Source: Aphrocallistes beatrix (taxonomy: Eukaryota > Porifera > Hexactinellida > Sceptrulophora > Aphrocallistidae). Taken from it: a stretch of DNA of 64,000 bases. This document shows positions 45,809-58,135 of this stretch, piece by piece (position 1 is the first letter of the stretch; each line of letters opens with the position of its first letter). The notes beneath the pieces are model-generated. The model did not search any database. It was not told the DNA's origin and saw only the letters and a list, made by a program, of their open reading frames with translations. The stretch is taken from NCBI GenBank assembly GCA_963281255.1, contig OY725503.1, forward strand, positions 2,418,001-2,482,000. Direction: 5' to 3'. Made by a program: the position numbers and the translations under genes.

Positions 45809-47460
45809 CTATCGTTTCTGTAGTAGCATGCCACCATTAGAATAGTATGATATACTTGTTTGCTCATTTGTACTATAATAAATATCTATCATCACTAATA
45901 TTAAAAATAATCGTCACTAATATTAAAAATAATGGTCGACATACCGATAGAAAAGCACCACAAAAACAGTCAATAATAGTTTCGAAATTGGAAAAATACA
46001 GTCAGGATCCCATATCATTATGAATCCCATGGGGACCCAAAATATTTTCACAATAGAGAGAGAGTCATACACAGTAAGCGAAATCGAAATAATAGAAATT
46101 CTATAGAACCGGTCAAATTGGGACCCAGAGGATTTGTTCATAATAAGTGACTCTGAATGTACATATTGATATATGTATGCTATTGCATCATTCAATTTTG
46201 ATATCAACATTTTACAAGTGCGAATATCGAAATCTACTTTTACTAAATTACAATACAGGCTTATTAGCCGTTGAGATTTCTTTTCTAGCAGAAAATACAC
46301 GTCTACACAAAAAGGTGTGAAAATATGATTAAATTTTATGATATGATAAGCAGACGTGCGTTCGACACCGTCCATACAATAAAGAATCTCCTATAATAGG
46401 AGCTGCACTAGATATGAGAATTCTCAAAACAATACAACTGCATCACAACAGCAGGAGGCCGCAGGGGGGAGGGGAAGATAGTGATTTTTGTGATTTTCCT
46501 GTACAGAATTCAATCATTTTAGAAAGTAGCATCAGAATGTATTTGTGGAAACGACTATCTCTAAGATTGGAATTTGGGATTTTTTCAGTACATATAGCAA
46601 TAGTTTTATTAATAAATTACACTTACGTTCTTGCTGTAGGTGAAGTAGGCAAGTCACAGGTGTCCAAGACATAAAGTGATCGCTTTCATTTAGTTGTCTG
46701 GACCATAGCGAATTGATACAGCGAATTAGCTAATTGTTGAATCCTGGTGACAGAGAAAGATTATATCTATATACTAAACTACATATATATTTATGTGTAT
46801 AAACAGAATATATTTAATTTTAAGTTACACACATATGTTAAAAATAGGCATTGAAGTGGCGTAGATTTTCATTCTGGATCAATTGTCAAGTTTTCTAATT
46901 TTCAACTTCAACTCAACTCAACTCGGAAATTTGAAAAACATGGAACCAGGAGCACATGGTTCTGAAACAAGACTCCCCAATAAAGCCCATTTCGAATGAA
47001 TACAGTAGACATTGGATCCTTGTATTAATGTAATGCCGATTCTTGGTAAAACTCGATCTGGTATATACTTTTAGCCCCAAATCGCATGTGCGTATGTGCG
47101 TTTACTTTCAATACGATCTTATTACCAGAGGTTTCTGTATAATATATTAATTAGAAAAATTAATATGTGACTAATTTGAATGCGTATTATTCGAATCTGT
47201 ATTCCAATTAGCTATATCCCATACCGTTTAGAAGTAACCGTCTTCATGAATAGACACATTTTAGCATTATTTGTATGGGAAAGAATCAAGTGTTGAAATA
47301 CTTTTGTCCGCTTAGTGTACTATATGGCCCAAATTGGTCCAAATTAGTTCAATATAATTTCCAACAACGAGTGAAGTACGACGTTCCATATTGATCATGA
47401 CAACTACTATACTAGGAGTTGCAGTAAAATATAAAATTTATTGCTTAATTTAGAAGATTA
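45809..47460. other. No gene recognised; small tandem duplication
   Basis: A 22 bp direct duplication (CACTAATATTAAAAATAAT) sits at about 45891-45932. A 150-codon frame on the minus strand (45923-46375) and an 86-codon frame at 46414-46674 lack recognised motifs and are not called as genes. Confidence 0.4.
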
Positions 47461-47465
47461 AAACT

Positions 47466-48060
47466 CACATTCTTCCCCTCCTCCTCCCCTCTGCCCCCGC
47501 CTCTAACGCCCCCGCTTCTTCCCCTGCTTCTAACGCCCCCGCTTCTTCCCCTGCTTCTTCCCCCGCCTCTAACGCCCCCGCTTCTGCCCCTGCTTCTAAC
47601 GCCCCCGCTTCTTCCCCCGCCTCTGCCTCCGCTTCTAACGCCCCCGCTTTTTCCCCCGCCTCTAACGCCCCCGCTTCTTCCCCCGCTTCTAACACCCCCG
47701 CTTCTTCCCCCGCCTCTAACGCCCCCGCTAGCCCCCGCTTCTTCCCCCGCCTCTGCCCCCGCTTCTTCCCCCGCCTCTGCCCCCGCTTCTTCCCCCGCCT
47801 CTGCCCCTGCTTCTAACGCCCCCGCTTTTTCCCTCGCTTCTGCCCCTGCTTCTAACGCCCCCGCCTCTGCCCCCGCTTCTTCCCCCGCCTCTAACGCCCC
47901 CGCTTCTGCCCCTTCTTCTAACGCCCCCGCCTCTGCCCCCGCTTCTAATGCCCCCGCTTCTTCCCCCGCCTCTAACGCCCCCGCTTCTGCCCCTGCTTCT
48001 AACGCCCCTGCTTCTGCCCCCACCTCCAATGCCCCCACCACCTCTCCTGCCTCCCTCCCT
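47466..48060. repeat. Polypyrimidine minisatellite, 590 bp
   Basis: Tandem variants of GCCCCCGCTTCTTCC and AACGCCCCCGCCTCT in 12-15 bp steps; nearly all C and T on the + strand. The minus strand is a purine-rich run with repeated GGGGGC. Because the unit is a multiple of 3, the minus strand stays open for 206 codons of Ala/Gly/Glu repeats; I treat that as a by-product rather than a gene. Confidence 0.95.
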
Positions 48061-48246
48061 CTCAAGAATCTGTTTCTAGATTTAAAATAAATATTTAATA
48101 CTGAATAGCAAGCAAATAAATTTCTATCTACTGAACACTCGTTTCTAATAGTTTTAATAATTAGTAACTTTCCAAGGAACCAAAGTGTTCGGATAACCGA
48201 GGATATGCACTGTTTTGATCTAAGAGAAGTATACTAATTAAAATTA

Positions 48247-48749
48247 GTGATGAGGCTAACAAAATATTTGAAATATTTTATATTTGTTCTGGCCTTATAT
48301 TATATATTTACATGTTTTTTCATTGGTAAGAGAGATCCACAGCGATCTCTGAACCTAATTCTGCATCCCCTACCATCTAACTACAACACCTTTTACCTGC
48401 ATCCTGACTGCCTTCTGAATGGCAGTAGCAGTAAGCTCGTAACTCTAGCTACCTCCTTAATTGCAACTTCAGATCGTCTCTCTGACCTAGAGAAGCTGCA
48501 CCGCCACAACGCACAGCTCAACTTTCTCCTAACGACTCAGTTCCCGTCTCTCCTGCCTTCGTCAACTTCGTCATATTCACAGATGATTCAGAATGGGTTC
48601 GGCTGATCAGAGCTGAGTACCAGTGTCACTCCCTGTCCCATACCCCCAACCCCGACCCCCTCGCCCCCTCTCCTCCGAGACTTGCTCCAGGCGATGGACT
48701 GGTTTCTCCATTTGTTATTAGTCAAAAAACTTCTATCAAAAGTAATTAA
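48247..48749 (+). pseudogene. 5' part of type II membrane glycosyltransferase-like gene
   Basis: The start ATG at 48247 gives MMRLTKYLKYFIFVLALYYI followed by FTCFFIG: a short basic cytosolic tail and one membrane-spanning helix, as in Golgi type II enzymes. The lumenal part has KLVTLATSLIATSD and ends in that frame at 48606. In the +2 frame the sequence continues sensibly with FVNFVIFTDDSEWVRLIRAE and later SPFVISQ, stopping at 48747. The pattern hydrophobic-strand LVTLxTS, then NFVIFTDD, then PF is like the start of an uncharacterised animal glycosyltransferase family (from memory). A frameshift near 48540 is needed to join the two parts, so this is a pseudogene, a sequence error or an exon with an unrecognised splice. 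No 3' half was found. Confidence 0.45.
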
Positions 48750-49720
48750 TCACTTGACCATTGGGAGGGTGTGAGAAGCTCCATGAGGAGGCGAATAATT
48801 TAGGTGGAAGAAATCCCCTTGTGGAGTTGAAGGTGTTGGGTTATAGACACCCGGGGCTGTGAATACCCCAAGTGGCTGGTTGTGTATCTGGCCGGTTTGG
48901 CCGGAGAGTTTCGCACGGCTGGAGTGCGTCCTGCAGACAGAGGGGGACGTGCTGCAGTCTCATTTTCTCAGTCCCACTGTAATTCCAAATGAAAGGAACA
49001 TAAATTTCAATTATGGTATCAATGTTCGTTACTAGACCAGGCTTGGAGTACAGTTTACCTCTAAACAGTACGGGGAGCTCCGATTCATCCAAAATGCAGA
49101 TATCAGATGTATAAATAAATGATCTACATATATCATTGCCGACTCAAAGCCAAATAATCTACAATCAATTAGTTAGAAATAATATTGATCTCTCACATGT
49201 GAAGCATTTTGGACCAGGGATAAGAACAATTGGCTTTGGAAAGTATTTTACTTTATCATCATTCGTCATTGGACCATGGATAAATGACTTAAATTATATT
49301 TCCCGCTTCTGTATCTGAATGATCTTTTCATTCATTATTAGTATAAATATAATGAAAATTTAACTCCAAACCCCTTGTAAATCGTTAAGGACTCCTTTTC
49401 TAACCTTCCTGTAAAAAGAAAATAAACTTGAAAATTTGGAAAAATTCTTTATATACAAATAATAGTAGTATACGGGAGCGTTAAGTCATTTTCAATGGGA
49501 AGATTCCAACTTTTCAACACTACTCTAACCCGATGCATGAAAATATAATGTAGGAACCACAATAATTGTTCTCTTAAATAAACCAATATAAAATTGGAAA
49601 CAGATCCCCAAGGAATGCAATGGGCAAATCAAAAATATGCTATTTTCACTCTATCATTTGAGATACAGATATGGGATGAAAACTTTGGAATGCCCTAAGT
49701 AATTATTGAAGTATCAACAA
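48750..49720. other. No gene recognised
   Basis: Possible downstream sequence of the glycosyltransferase-like gene. An 83-codon minus-strand frame (48841-49092) has no recognised motif. Confidence 0.35.
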
Positions 49721-49721
49721 A

Positions 49722-50370
49722 TACAAGCGCGCTTCGCTTGCTGGTGCTGCGCAACATGCGGACAGTTTGTGTCCGCAGAGTCGATCTGTGGGCGCCTGAG
49801 AATACTCAATCTAGCATATTTTTGGGAATTTGTTTACTTCATGTAAATATTGTAAACAAAAGTTAACAAATAATTTCATATTCGCTTGCTTGCTCTGTGC
49901 GGCTGGCGGACACTTTGTGGTGCCTGAGGCGCCCATTGAATGCTTAGGCTCACATTGATTAACACTAAGGTAGATAAAATCTCTAAATATATCTGTCTTA
50001 TTGTTAAAATTGATATCACTCTAATAATCATCAAATTTGTCATTCTTTAAATTTTTGATGCGTAATGACGAAGTCATCATTTTTTGATGATAGTTGTATC
50101 ATATTTGAGATGTATTAATATACACATTCTATTAAAATTTCAGCCTTCTATTACCTAAGATGGCTGAGTTATATTCGAAAACTAAAATTTTTAACCGTAC
50201 AATGCCTACTGGGGGACACAGTGCCCCCGATATCGCGGATGTCTCCCAGCCATTTTCTATGGGCACCAAAGCCATATAAATGCTAGGCATTCTATAGTTA
50301 ATTTTAAAAAGGTGCCAATGATGTGATAAAATAAATAAATCGAGTTTTAATACTAAGGATAGGTGAGTAT
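49722..50370 (+). repeat. C-family composite, rearranged
   Basis: Starts ACAAGCGCGCTTCGCTTGCT with the GCGGACAGTTTGTGTCCGC hairpin subtype seen in unit 3 of the 11-13 kb element, then joins abruptly near 49882 to the standard subtype hairpin block (GGCTGGCGGACACTTTGTGG) and its arm. Ends with AATCGAGTTTTAATACTAAGG at about 50368. A small TTAA-flanked insert lies inside. The mosaic points to recombination between subtypes. Confidence 0.7.
50191..50301. mobile_element. 111 bp TTAA-flanked insertion
   Basis: TTAA at 50191-50194 and 50298-50301 bound a short insert absent from other C copies. The ends carry AATGCCTA and TAGGCATT as an imperfect inverted repeat, and GGGGGACAC...GTGCCCCC forms an internal hairpin. 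Unrelated to family A by sequence. Confidence 0.55.
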
Positions 50371-51160
50371 AGGGTACGAAATTGAAATACTCGATCCGAT
50401 CACACCCCTGGTCTAAATTTAGGAACGATGTTGGAACTGTTTCAACGGATTACGGCTACGTACGAATTCTAACCACTTTATATTTAATTAATAGTATGGG
50501 CGTGTATATCTTCAACATTTACCCTTATTCACTTCATTAAATACTAGCAACTAAGGTTGAATCGTCAAAACATGTGAAAATCATACACATACCATTCTCG
50601 ACCTGAAGAGCTCCGAAACAAAACAAGAAGTTGGACACTGTTTTTTTCATTGGAATGGATAATATACAAAATCTAGCATAGGATTGGACCAAATATATAA
50701 CCAGGTAATGCAAATTTGGTGTCTTTTTACCTGATGTCATACTTTTAGTTTATACTTTTAGTGGTATAATAGTATCTTAGAATTTAACACTTAGTAACTT
50801 AGCAAAATTCTCGGTTTCTTACTTAATTTAAGAAAAACATCACTGAATCCTGCAATATCATCGGACTACCCTCTAAAAATAAATTATATCCTATCATCTC
50901 ACTCATCAATAAATTAGATTCCGACTATTATTCCGGTGATCATATCGCAAGCTTAATTGGACTGCAAATAAGATGCGTTGCCATGTTCAATCAGTATAAC
51001 TTATCTGGTTCAATGATAAATACAGAACCTCATTTCATTGCCATATATGTTAAATAATTAACTTCTACATGCATAATAGCGTCTTTGACTGTGTAATTGT
51101 TAACATAGAACATTCGTTAATAGCCAAAATTCTGATTCGAAAATGTAACATTGTTACACC
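50371..51160. other. No gene recognised
   Basis: AT-rich spacer upstream of the Helitron relic. The expected upstream HUH replication-initiator motif of a Helitron was not found here. Confidence 0.4.
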
Positions 51161-51164
51161 ACCA

Positions 51165-53012
51165 ACACTCAACCGGTAATGAAAGCTATCCTATGTACAA
51201 ACGTTGAAACAACGGTTGTAGTTATTGTGAATGGGATTCAGCTGGACAATAGAAAGGTGGGTTGTTCTATACAATCCTTATTTAAATTTGAAATAAATGC
51301 TCATATAAATATTAAGTTTGTTTTACCATTAGTGGTATTAAATGCCTTTACAAGTATGTTTATAAGGACCATAATAGAGCGATTGTCGAATTTCGCATTG
51401 GTGATAGTACTGGAAGTAGCACTAACAAAGCAGCCATGGACCTCCACGAGATAGTAAATTATCTCGAAGCGTGTTATATTTCTGCTACTGAATCATGCTA
51501 TCGACTCTTTGGGTATGAACTTCATGCTAACCTACCACATGTCATGAGGTTAGCTGTCCATCTGGAGCATCACCAGCCTGTCGTGTTTCCCTGAGATTCT
51601 GACTCGTAGATATAGGGATATCACACTTACAAAATGTTTTTTTTGCAAACCAAAAATACCTTAGTGCTCGCAAGCTCACATACACCAACTTCCCTGAGTT
51701 TGTGTGGAATAAATACAAACGTGAGTGAACCGAAAAGTTGAAAGGACATGGTATCATGATAGGTCGTGTCTATTCCGCCCATCTCGGTGAAGGAGAGCAT
51801 TACTTCCTCAGAATGCTCCTTAACCATGTAACAGGCTGTACCTGTTACCAGGATATCTGCACTCTCCTTGATTGACCCGTCTGCACTACCTTTAAGGAGG
51901 CGTGCCGTAGACGAGGCCTATTGAAAGATGACCAGGAGTCCGGTGACTATCTCACTGAGACCGTTACAGGTGCTATGCCAGCACAACTGCAACTGTTATT
52001 CGTCAATATTCTTCTGTTTAATGAGCCCTGTGACCCACTAGCACTGTGGAATAAGCATAAGGCATCTCTAGCAGAGGATTTTCTACTTCGTGCGAGAATT
52101 CTTTTTTCCAACGTCAAATTGAATGCGTCTATTTCGAATAGTGCGTTACTAGATATTGAGAATCGCTTAGAATAGCAACGAAAATCTTTATCCGATTATC
52201 CGGGAATGCCTATCCCCACTCAAGATAGGAGTCCATTTGATCTACCGCGCATCATCCAAGATGAATTTGCTAATGATTCACCTGATCTTCACCTGATCAT
52301 GATTCACCTGATCGCCATAATTGCAGATAAAAATGTGCCTTTACTGAACCCGGACCAGTTGAGTGCATATACGTAACTGTATTATCGAGTCTATAGACAA
52401 TCCTATTGCTGAAAACAACGTATTTTTGTTGACGGTCGCGGTGTGACTGGCAAAAACTTTTGTACAATACATTGTTAGCTAAGATTCGCTCCCGTGGTGA
52501 AATCGCACTATCAATGGCTTCATCTGGAATAGTAGCTCTCCTCCTGTCCATTCTAGATTGAAAGTTCCTATCACATTGAATAATCTATATGTGTGTAGGT
52601 AATATCACTAAACAGAGTGCTTTAGCCAAACTTTTACAAGGGTGCTAAGCTTTTAGTTTGGGATGAAGTTCCTATGATGCATAAACATGCTGCTGAATGT
52701 ATAGTAGATCGGTCATTAAGAGATCTCTGCACCAATGATCTACCATTTGATGGCAAAGTTTTGCACTTGGAGGTAACTTCCGACAAATCCTGTCCATCAT
52801 TAGGCGTGGATCGAGGGCCGAGGTCGTATCAGCATGCCTTAAAAGATCTTCACTTTGGCCGTATGTCAAAGTGATGAAATTGACCATAAATTCTTCAAAT
52901 AGAATCATGTCAGGATCATGAAGAGATGAGTAACTTCTCTAACCTTTTATTGAGGGTAGGAGAAGGTACTGAGCCTCATGGTGAGAATAACAATCCTAGT
53001 ATTCAAATTTAG
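51165..53012 (+). pseudogene. Helitron Rep/helicase relic
   Basis: Pieces of a Helitron protein appear in correct order. First NESYPMYKRRNNG and VNGIQLDNRKVGCS (Cys/Arg region after Rep). Then from about 51351 a clean run CLYKYVYKDHNRAIVEFRIG ... NYLEACYISATESCYRLFGY and HANLPHVMRLAVHLEHHQPV. Then linker DPLALWNKHKASLAEDFLLR; then the helicase with Walker A VDGRGVTGKTFLYNTLLAKI (about 52430), ASSGIVALLL, Walker B AKLLVWDEVPMM (about 52650), LPFDGKV, and GSRAEVVSACLKRSSLWPYV. The last piece is LLLRVGEGTEPHGENN. Many stops and frame changes. The N-terminal HUH domain and helicase motifs V-VI are missing. Helitrons move by rolling-circle replication, so this shows an autonomous Helitron once lived in the genome. 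Confidence 0.85.
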
Positions 53013-53406
53013 TACTAATACTTTGAAACATACTGTACTAGTAATAATTATGCCTATTTTATAAGATTACTTTTTCTTCCATAGTTTCCAATTGTCTCGA
53101 ATTAGACTGAATACCCGATTTTGGGATAGAAATATATAGCCATTACTAATAGTCTCCTTTTATAATGCATATTATTTATCTGAAATGTGAATAATATGCA
53201 TCTACTAGAATCTCTAGAACAGACAGGAATGTAGTTATTACGTATAAACTTTAATTGATTAGCTTCTATGAATTTGCTCTAAAATCTCGGGACTTCTCTA
53301 AAAAGGGTTTTGGAAGGATTTAATTCAGAAAAGCAGGTTGTCTTAGACATTCATTAGTATTTCATAATATGAGGTAATGTTCTCATGAGTCTGTTCTTTT
53401 TATTTT
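53013..53406. other. No feature seen
   Basis: AT-rich spacer between the Helitron relic and A5. Confidence 0.4.
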
Positions 53407-55355
53407 TTAAGGATACCGCCCTCGAAAAATCTTGCCTGGCGTAAAAAAAAACTGAAAAATGTTTTAATGCTAATTTCATTGTATTACTGATCGGTCTACC
53501 ATCTGATAGCACTATTTGGACGGCATTTTTTTGTATTTTTTGCGAAATAACCCCCTAAAGTTTAGCGCTAATAAAAATTGAAAAATTATTAGAGGATTTT
53601 GACTCATTTACGAATTAGTTTTTAACTTATTTGATATTTTTTTAATGATATGAACCTTAACATTGTATTAGCACCTTTGGAGATTATAAAACACAAAGAT
53701 TTAAAAGAATGGGCAAATAAAATCCAAACAAAATAGCTCTATAAGGGAGTTCATTTATATAATCCTCGGGAAATCGCAAGTTTGATCTCAGATATTTAGC
53801 GATCACTGGGTCAGAAATAAAATTCTGATCGTTTCAAAAAAAAATTTGTTCGGATCCGACCATTTGTTCTTGAGATATCGCATATTATAGGTAAAGTTCG
53901 GCCATAATATCCCTCTAAGGTCCCGAAAGAGGCTGATGTCATATCTTAAAAACTATTGTAGATATATAATATATTATATCCTTAAATAAAAGTATATATG
54001 CGAAAATATATAGGTTCCTCGACCATTCCTTTGTCAAAAAATAAATAATTCTCGACTTATCATTGATTTAATTGTAATACAAATTCTATGGAGAACTTTG
54101 AATCTATTAGAAAATAGCGAATCTAATCATTAAATATGTGTCCAAATTTAGCTATTAAGCTAAATAGTGCATACAATTGCCGTTAATAATATGTACATAA
54201 AAATTGGAGAACTTTTGATAATTATTTTGAAAGTTCTGGCCTTGGACCTCGTCGAATCGGTCAAAAACCCCCATTTAGGGTCCAAAAAGAGTTATCTCTC
54301 TATCTTTGTAAATACAAGTCCAAATTCTTAGTTCTCACTTCCTAATATACTTTTTATGAGTGTACATATATGATTCTTTGATAATAATTGCACTACACCC
54401 GATGGAATGTTAAGTTTTAGATTTTTGTCATATGATGACGTAGCATTTTTTGAAAATCCTAACTTCGAAACTAAAAGTCGTAGACTTTCGCTCTAACTTC
54501 CTAATATATTTTTTGGAAGCTCTTTATTCATTCTAAACTGATAGATTATACTTCGCAGTGCCAGGAATATGAAATATTATCTACAATTATCTCAAAATAT
54601 TCGGAGTTAGGGGCCTCAAGGAAATTTGTGGATTTTCAGGGTACTTTTGCTATTTTTGGTAAATATTTGGCTTTAATATACCTAATTCAGCAGTATGGAT
54701 GCGAATAAATGTCTGTGGATGCTTATGTGCATTATTAATAACTCATTTTACATTCTTCTTAACACCTAAACTTAAAATCTCTTTATCTCGGGACTTTAAA
54801 ATTTCAAAATTGACCGTCTTTACAGAATTATTTCTGAAATTTGGTTTGAGATAGAAGTTTGAAAATTTCAAGAGTTGTTTCATATCATTAGGCGATGAAC
54901 GTAGGACCACCATTTTTTGGAAATATTCTAACTCGGTGATTTTATTCATGATTTCCCCAAAAAAACAGACATTTTTCGCCCTTTTTTGGCCCTTTTTTTT
55001 CGGACACCGATAAAATTTACAATATTTGTCATTTTAACTTTCTTCTGGTCCTATGAAGTTGCAAATATGGTAGACTATCTATGATTCGATTTTGGAAGCG
55101 TTTGAATCCTTGGTATGTCCTAAACAATTCATTGAGTGCCTAAATTTCTACCATTAAGATGTGCTAGCGGAAAATTAAAAAAACAGACTTTGAGACCCTG
55201 TATCTCAAAATCTAGAAATGAGAATCAAAAACGGTTTGGAATGTGCCAGTATTTCTTGATGGAGATACCTCCCCACGCTTAACATCTCTTATAGCTCTAC
55301 TTTCATCGTATGCTGTAATGCAAATCATATGTTTTTTCGAGGGCGGTATCCTTAA
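53407..55355 (+). mobile_element. A-family TTAA element, copy A5
   Basis: 1949 bp with TTAA at 53407-53410 and 55352-55355; same orientation and length as A1. The 68-codon frame (54743-54949, minus) is open with five amino-acid changes from A1. Confidence 0.85.
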
Positions 55356-55801
55356 CCTATTATTGCATCTATTCGGAAAGCTAAAGTGTACAATCTTAAA
55401 ATTGTCACAATAAGAAATACAACAAAGTATTTTAAGTCACATATTATTATACTAGAACAATTCTCTTGTGATGGGATAATGAAATATATTTTAGCCGTAT
55501 CTTTATTCATGTCTCACTCATATTCCCCAATAATTTATTTCATAATATGATGTGTCATGATGACGAATTATTTAAACGATGACTAATTATGTATTTTTTA
55601 ATGGCAGTCACATATAGGTGATATTATTACAATAATGCTCAAAAAACTGAATTTACGAATTATCAATTAATAATGACGTCATTATTCTGAAATGATTACA
55701 CACACTTTAGGAAAAAACATAAATAAGTTGAAAATGACTGAATTTTATAGATTGGTTCTGAAAATTGTTTTATTTAAACACTTTGACAATAATTTTGACT
55801 A

Positions 55802-56223
55802 TTATCTGGAATGGCCTGTTTGGGGTACACAGTGTACCATAGGTTTATCTAGGATTTTCCAATCCGGCACCTTTTTGGAGGTGATAAAAGTTATCTGGCA
55901 CCGAAACAGTGGTTTATCTTGACATATCCTACCACCAGCTAGCCAAATAGACATCTCATCGCCAAATACTACTTTTTCCCAATCGGTTTTCTTGTTCTCC
56001 TTAGCCCACTTAACACGATAAGCTTTATGAGATTGTTTAAGTATCGGGATTTTCTGAGCAACCTTTCGGGTAAAGCCGCGCCGTTTCATTTCTTTCCTTA
56101 CAGCTTCATGTGAAAATGATAGACACCGTCTTTTGTTAAATTCTGAAGTCAATTTTCTCACAGATAACTTTGGATTCTTAATAGCTAATGTTTTAATATT
56201 TTTGCGCTGTTCTTTTTCGTTCA
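55802..56223 (-). pseudogene. Tc1-like transposase N-terminal fragment
   Basis: Starts MNEKEQRKNIKTLAIKNPKL. A helix-turn-helix region (LSVRKLTSEFNKRRCLSFSH and EAVRKEMKRRGF) is followed by KVAQKIPILKQSHKAYRVKW and WEKVVFGDEMSIWLAGGR, which includes the first catalytic Asp (GDE). Downstream similarity is lost after about GGRICQDKPLF; the second Asp and last acidic residue are not seen. The upstream Met at 56287 adds a hydrophobic stretch unlike Tc1 proteins, so 56223 is the better start. No inverted ends were identified. Confidence 0.65.
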
Positions 56224-56289
56224 TAATACTGCGAAAAGTGAATTCAAAAACTACAAATACAAAGAGAATAGAGACTGTAGAAAACATAC

Positions 56290-57870
56290 AAGTAATTTAA
56301 GGAAACTATTCATCTTCCCAATTTCAAGTTGACAGACTGTAAGTGCGAATATATATCTTATAATGAAAGAATTCTGCTTGATAATTAGAATTTGTACATA
56401 AAAAGTGCGCGTGCGAATGACGTTATATTTACGTGACGTGTTGAAACCTTCTTTGGAAATTCGGTTATAGTAGCTTGAAACAGTAATTGTTAGGTAATAG
56501 GTGGTTTGGAAGAAATTACTTTATAAATGTATTTTTTAAATACCATATATTCTCGGATAGTATGCGATGCGATTATTGATGTTTAGCCCATTTCTCCACT
56601 GAAAAAAAAAATCTTTTAGATCTAAGTGAGTTTTCAAAATATATTACAGTGAATACAGGAATGATAGAAAAGAAGAATTTAACGTTAATATTTTTTCTCT
56701 AAAAACCAGCAAACTCTTTGAGGAGGACAATTATTCGAGAGCTGGCTACTATTCAAGCATATATTACGGGATAGGGAATCAAATTCAACGTAGAAGCGAT
56801 TAGTGTGAAATGTAATTTTCCATAATCTCTAATTTTATGACGCAGTAGAATTTGTTTTATATGCAGGATTTAGTCAATTCTTTTCAATATCAAATCATAG
56901 CCTACTCTATATAAGGCCATACAGTAAAAGTACCAGGGATGAAGTAGTAAGTGGAATATATGGATATTGCAAGCTATGTTTCTCCTACTTTCCTTCAGTC
57001 CATCATCAAATATATATGTTTGAAAGCATGTATTACTTATTGAGAACTACTGAAAATTTGAATATTGCAATCACATTGCAATTAATTACAAAATAAATGA
57101 ACAAATAATGAGCAAAACTAACATGTTGCTACTACCAGAGGATCAACTGATCATCTACTACAGTAATTGTAAATCCAAACATCCACCCGTATTCTCCTAA
57201 CATTTGAACTTGACTTCATAATTATATCACTCTGAACGTCACTATCTAAAAAGAATAAACCATAAAGAAAGAAAGCATGAAAAATCTATGAAAATTTCTT
57301 TAATTTAGGCCACTGTAAATGCGAACATGTTTCAGCACCACCGCCCGAATCAATATTTAGTCTACTGCATATATATTCATAGCAACTGGTCAACCAAACA
57401 ATACCGCTTTGCTATAATGGCATCATGCCTTTACAGAAATTGTCCATTTATTACCATGTACTACAAATTCTGCTGTAGAGATATTCGCATGGTCGGATCT
57501 GTTATTTCTTACATAGAACGTTGTGGTCAAACAGTTCAATCATGAATTATAATAAAGATAGAAACGGTAAATAATTTTGGACCATTGTTAGAATAAAAGT
57601 GCATTGGTTTTGTGCACAAGTTGAGTAGAATCATGAATTATATAATGTATCACTTAATATAATCATTTCAAGGTTGGATTACTAAACCAATCTCAATAAT
57701 TAACACTGTATTAATGTCAAACTATTTACCAAAATTATCTTTTGCATATTTAAATGCTCCCAATATGGATGTTGCAATTAAAAACTTCAAATCAATATGT
57801 AAGGACTGAACGATAATGAAAAAATAAAAGGCCCTATACAGCCATCCATAGTTCTATGAGATACACACAA
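56290..57870. other. No gene recognised; K terminus at 56896
   Basis: CATAGCCTACTCTATATAAG at about 56896 and the following 60 bp resemble a K-family end; the remainder is unassigned AT-rich sequence. Confidence 0.45.
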
Positions 57871-57872
57871 TA

Positions 57873-58110
57873 CATCCTTACTATTAAAACTCGAAGAATG
57901 TGAATATATACGTATATATAACGAATTGATTGAAGAAACTGTCAGGCCCAGAAAGCTGATTTTTGGCATGTGGGAGTCTTTTGGCCATGCACCACCCAGA
58001 TGAAAATATCGACTCATCATCGAATTATTACGTCATTGTCACCTTTTTTAGAATTAGAAATTTAGTTTTTCGATCATAACTTTTTTTATAGAATGTGTAT
58101 CTATTGAAAT
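57873..58110 (-). repeat. C-family repeat, truncated
   Basis: The family end TCCTTACTATTAAAACTCGA (57876) is followed by AACGAATTGATTGAAGAAAC and about 190 bp of unit sequence, breaking off near 58108. The usual CRE is mutated (TTACGTCA near 58029). Confidence 0.75.
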
Positions 58111-58135
58111 CAAAATAATTCTTAAATACTAAAAA

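Noticed and set aside
45923-46375. 150-codon minus-strand frame beside the MULE
   Set aside because: No recognised motif, hydrophobic AT-driven composition and no splice or polyadenylation context; could be real but is not supported.
47445-48065. 206-codon Ala/Gly/Glu-rich frame on the minus strand
   Set aside because: The minisatellite unit is mostly a multiple of three, so frames stay open by structure; a second minus frame is open too.
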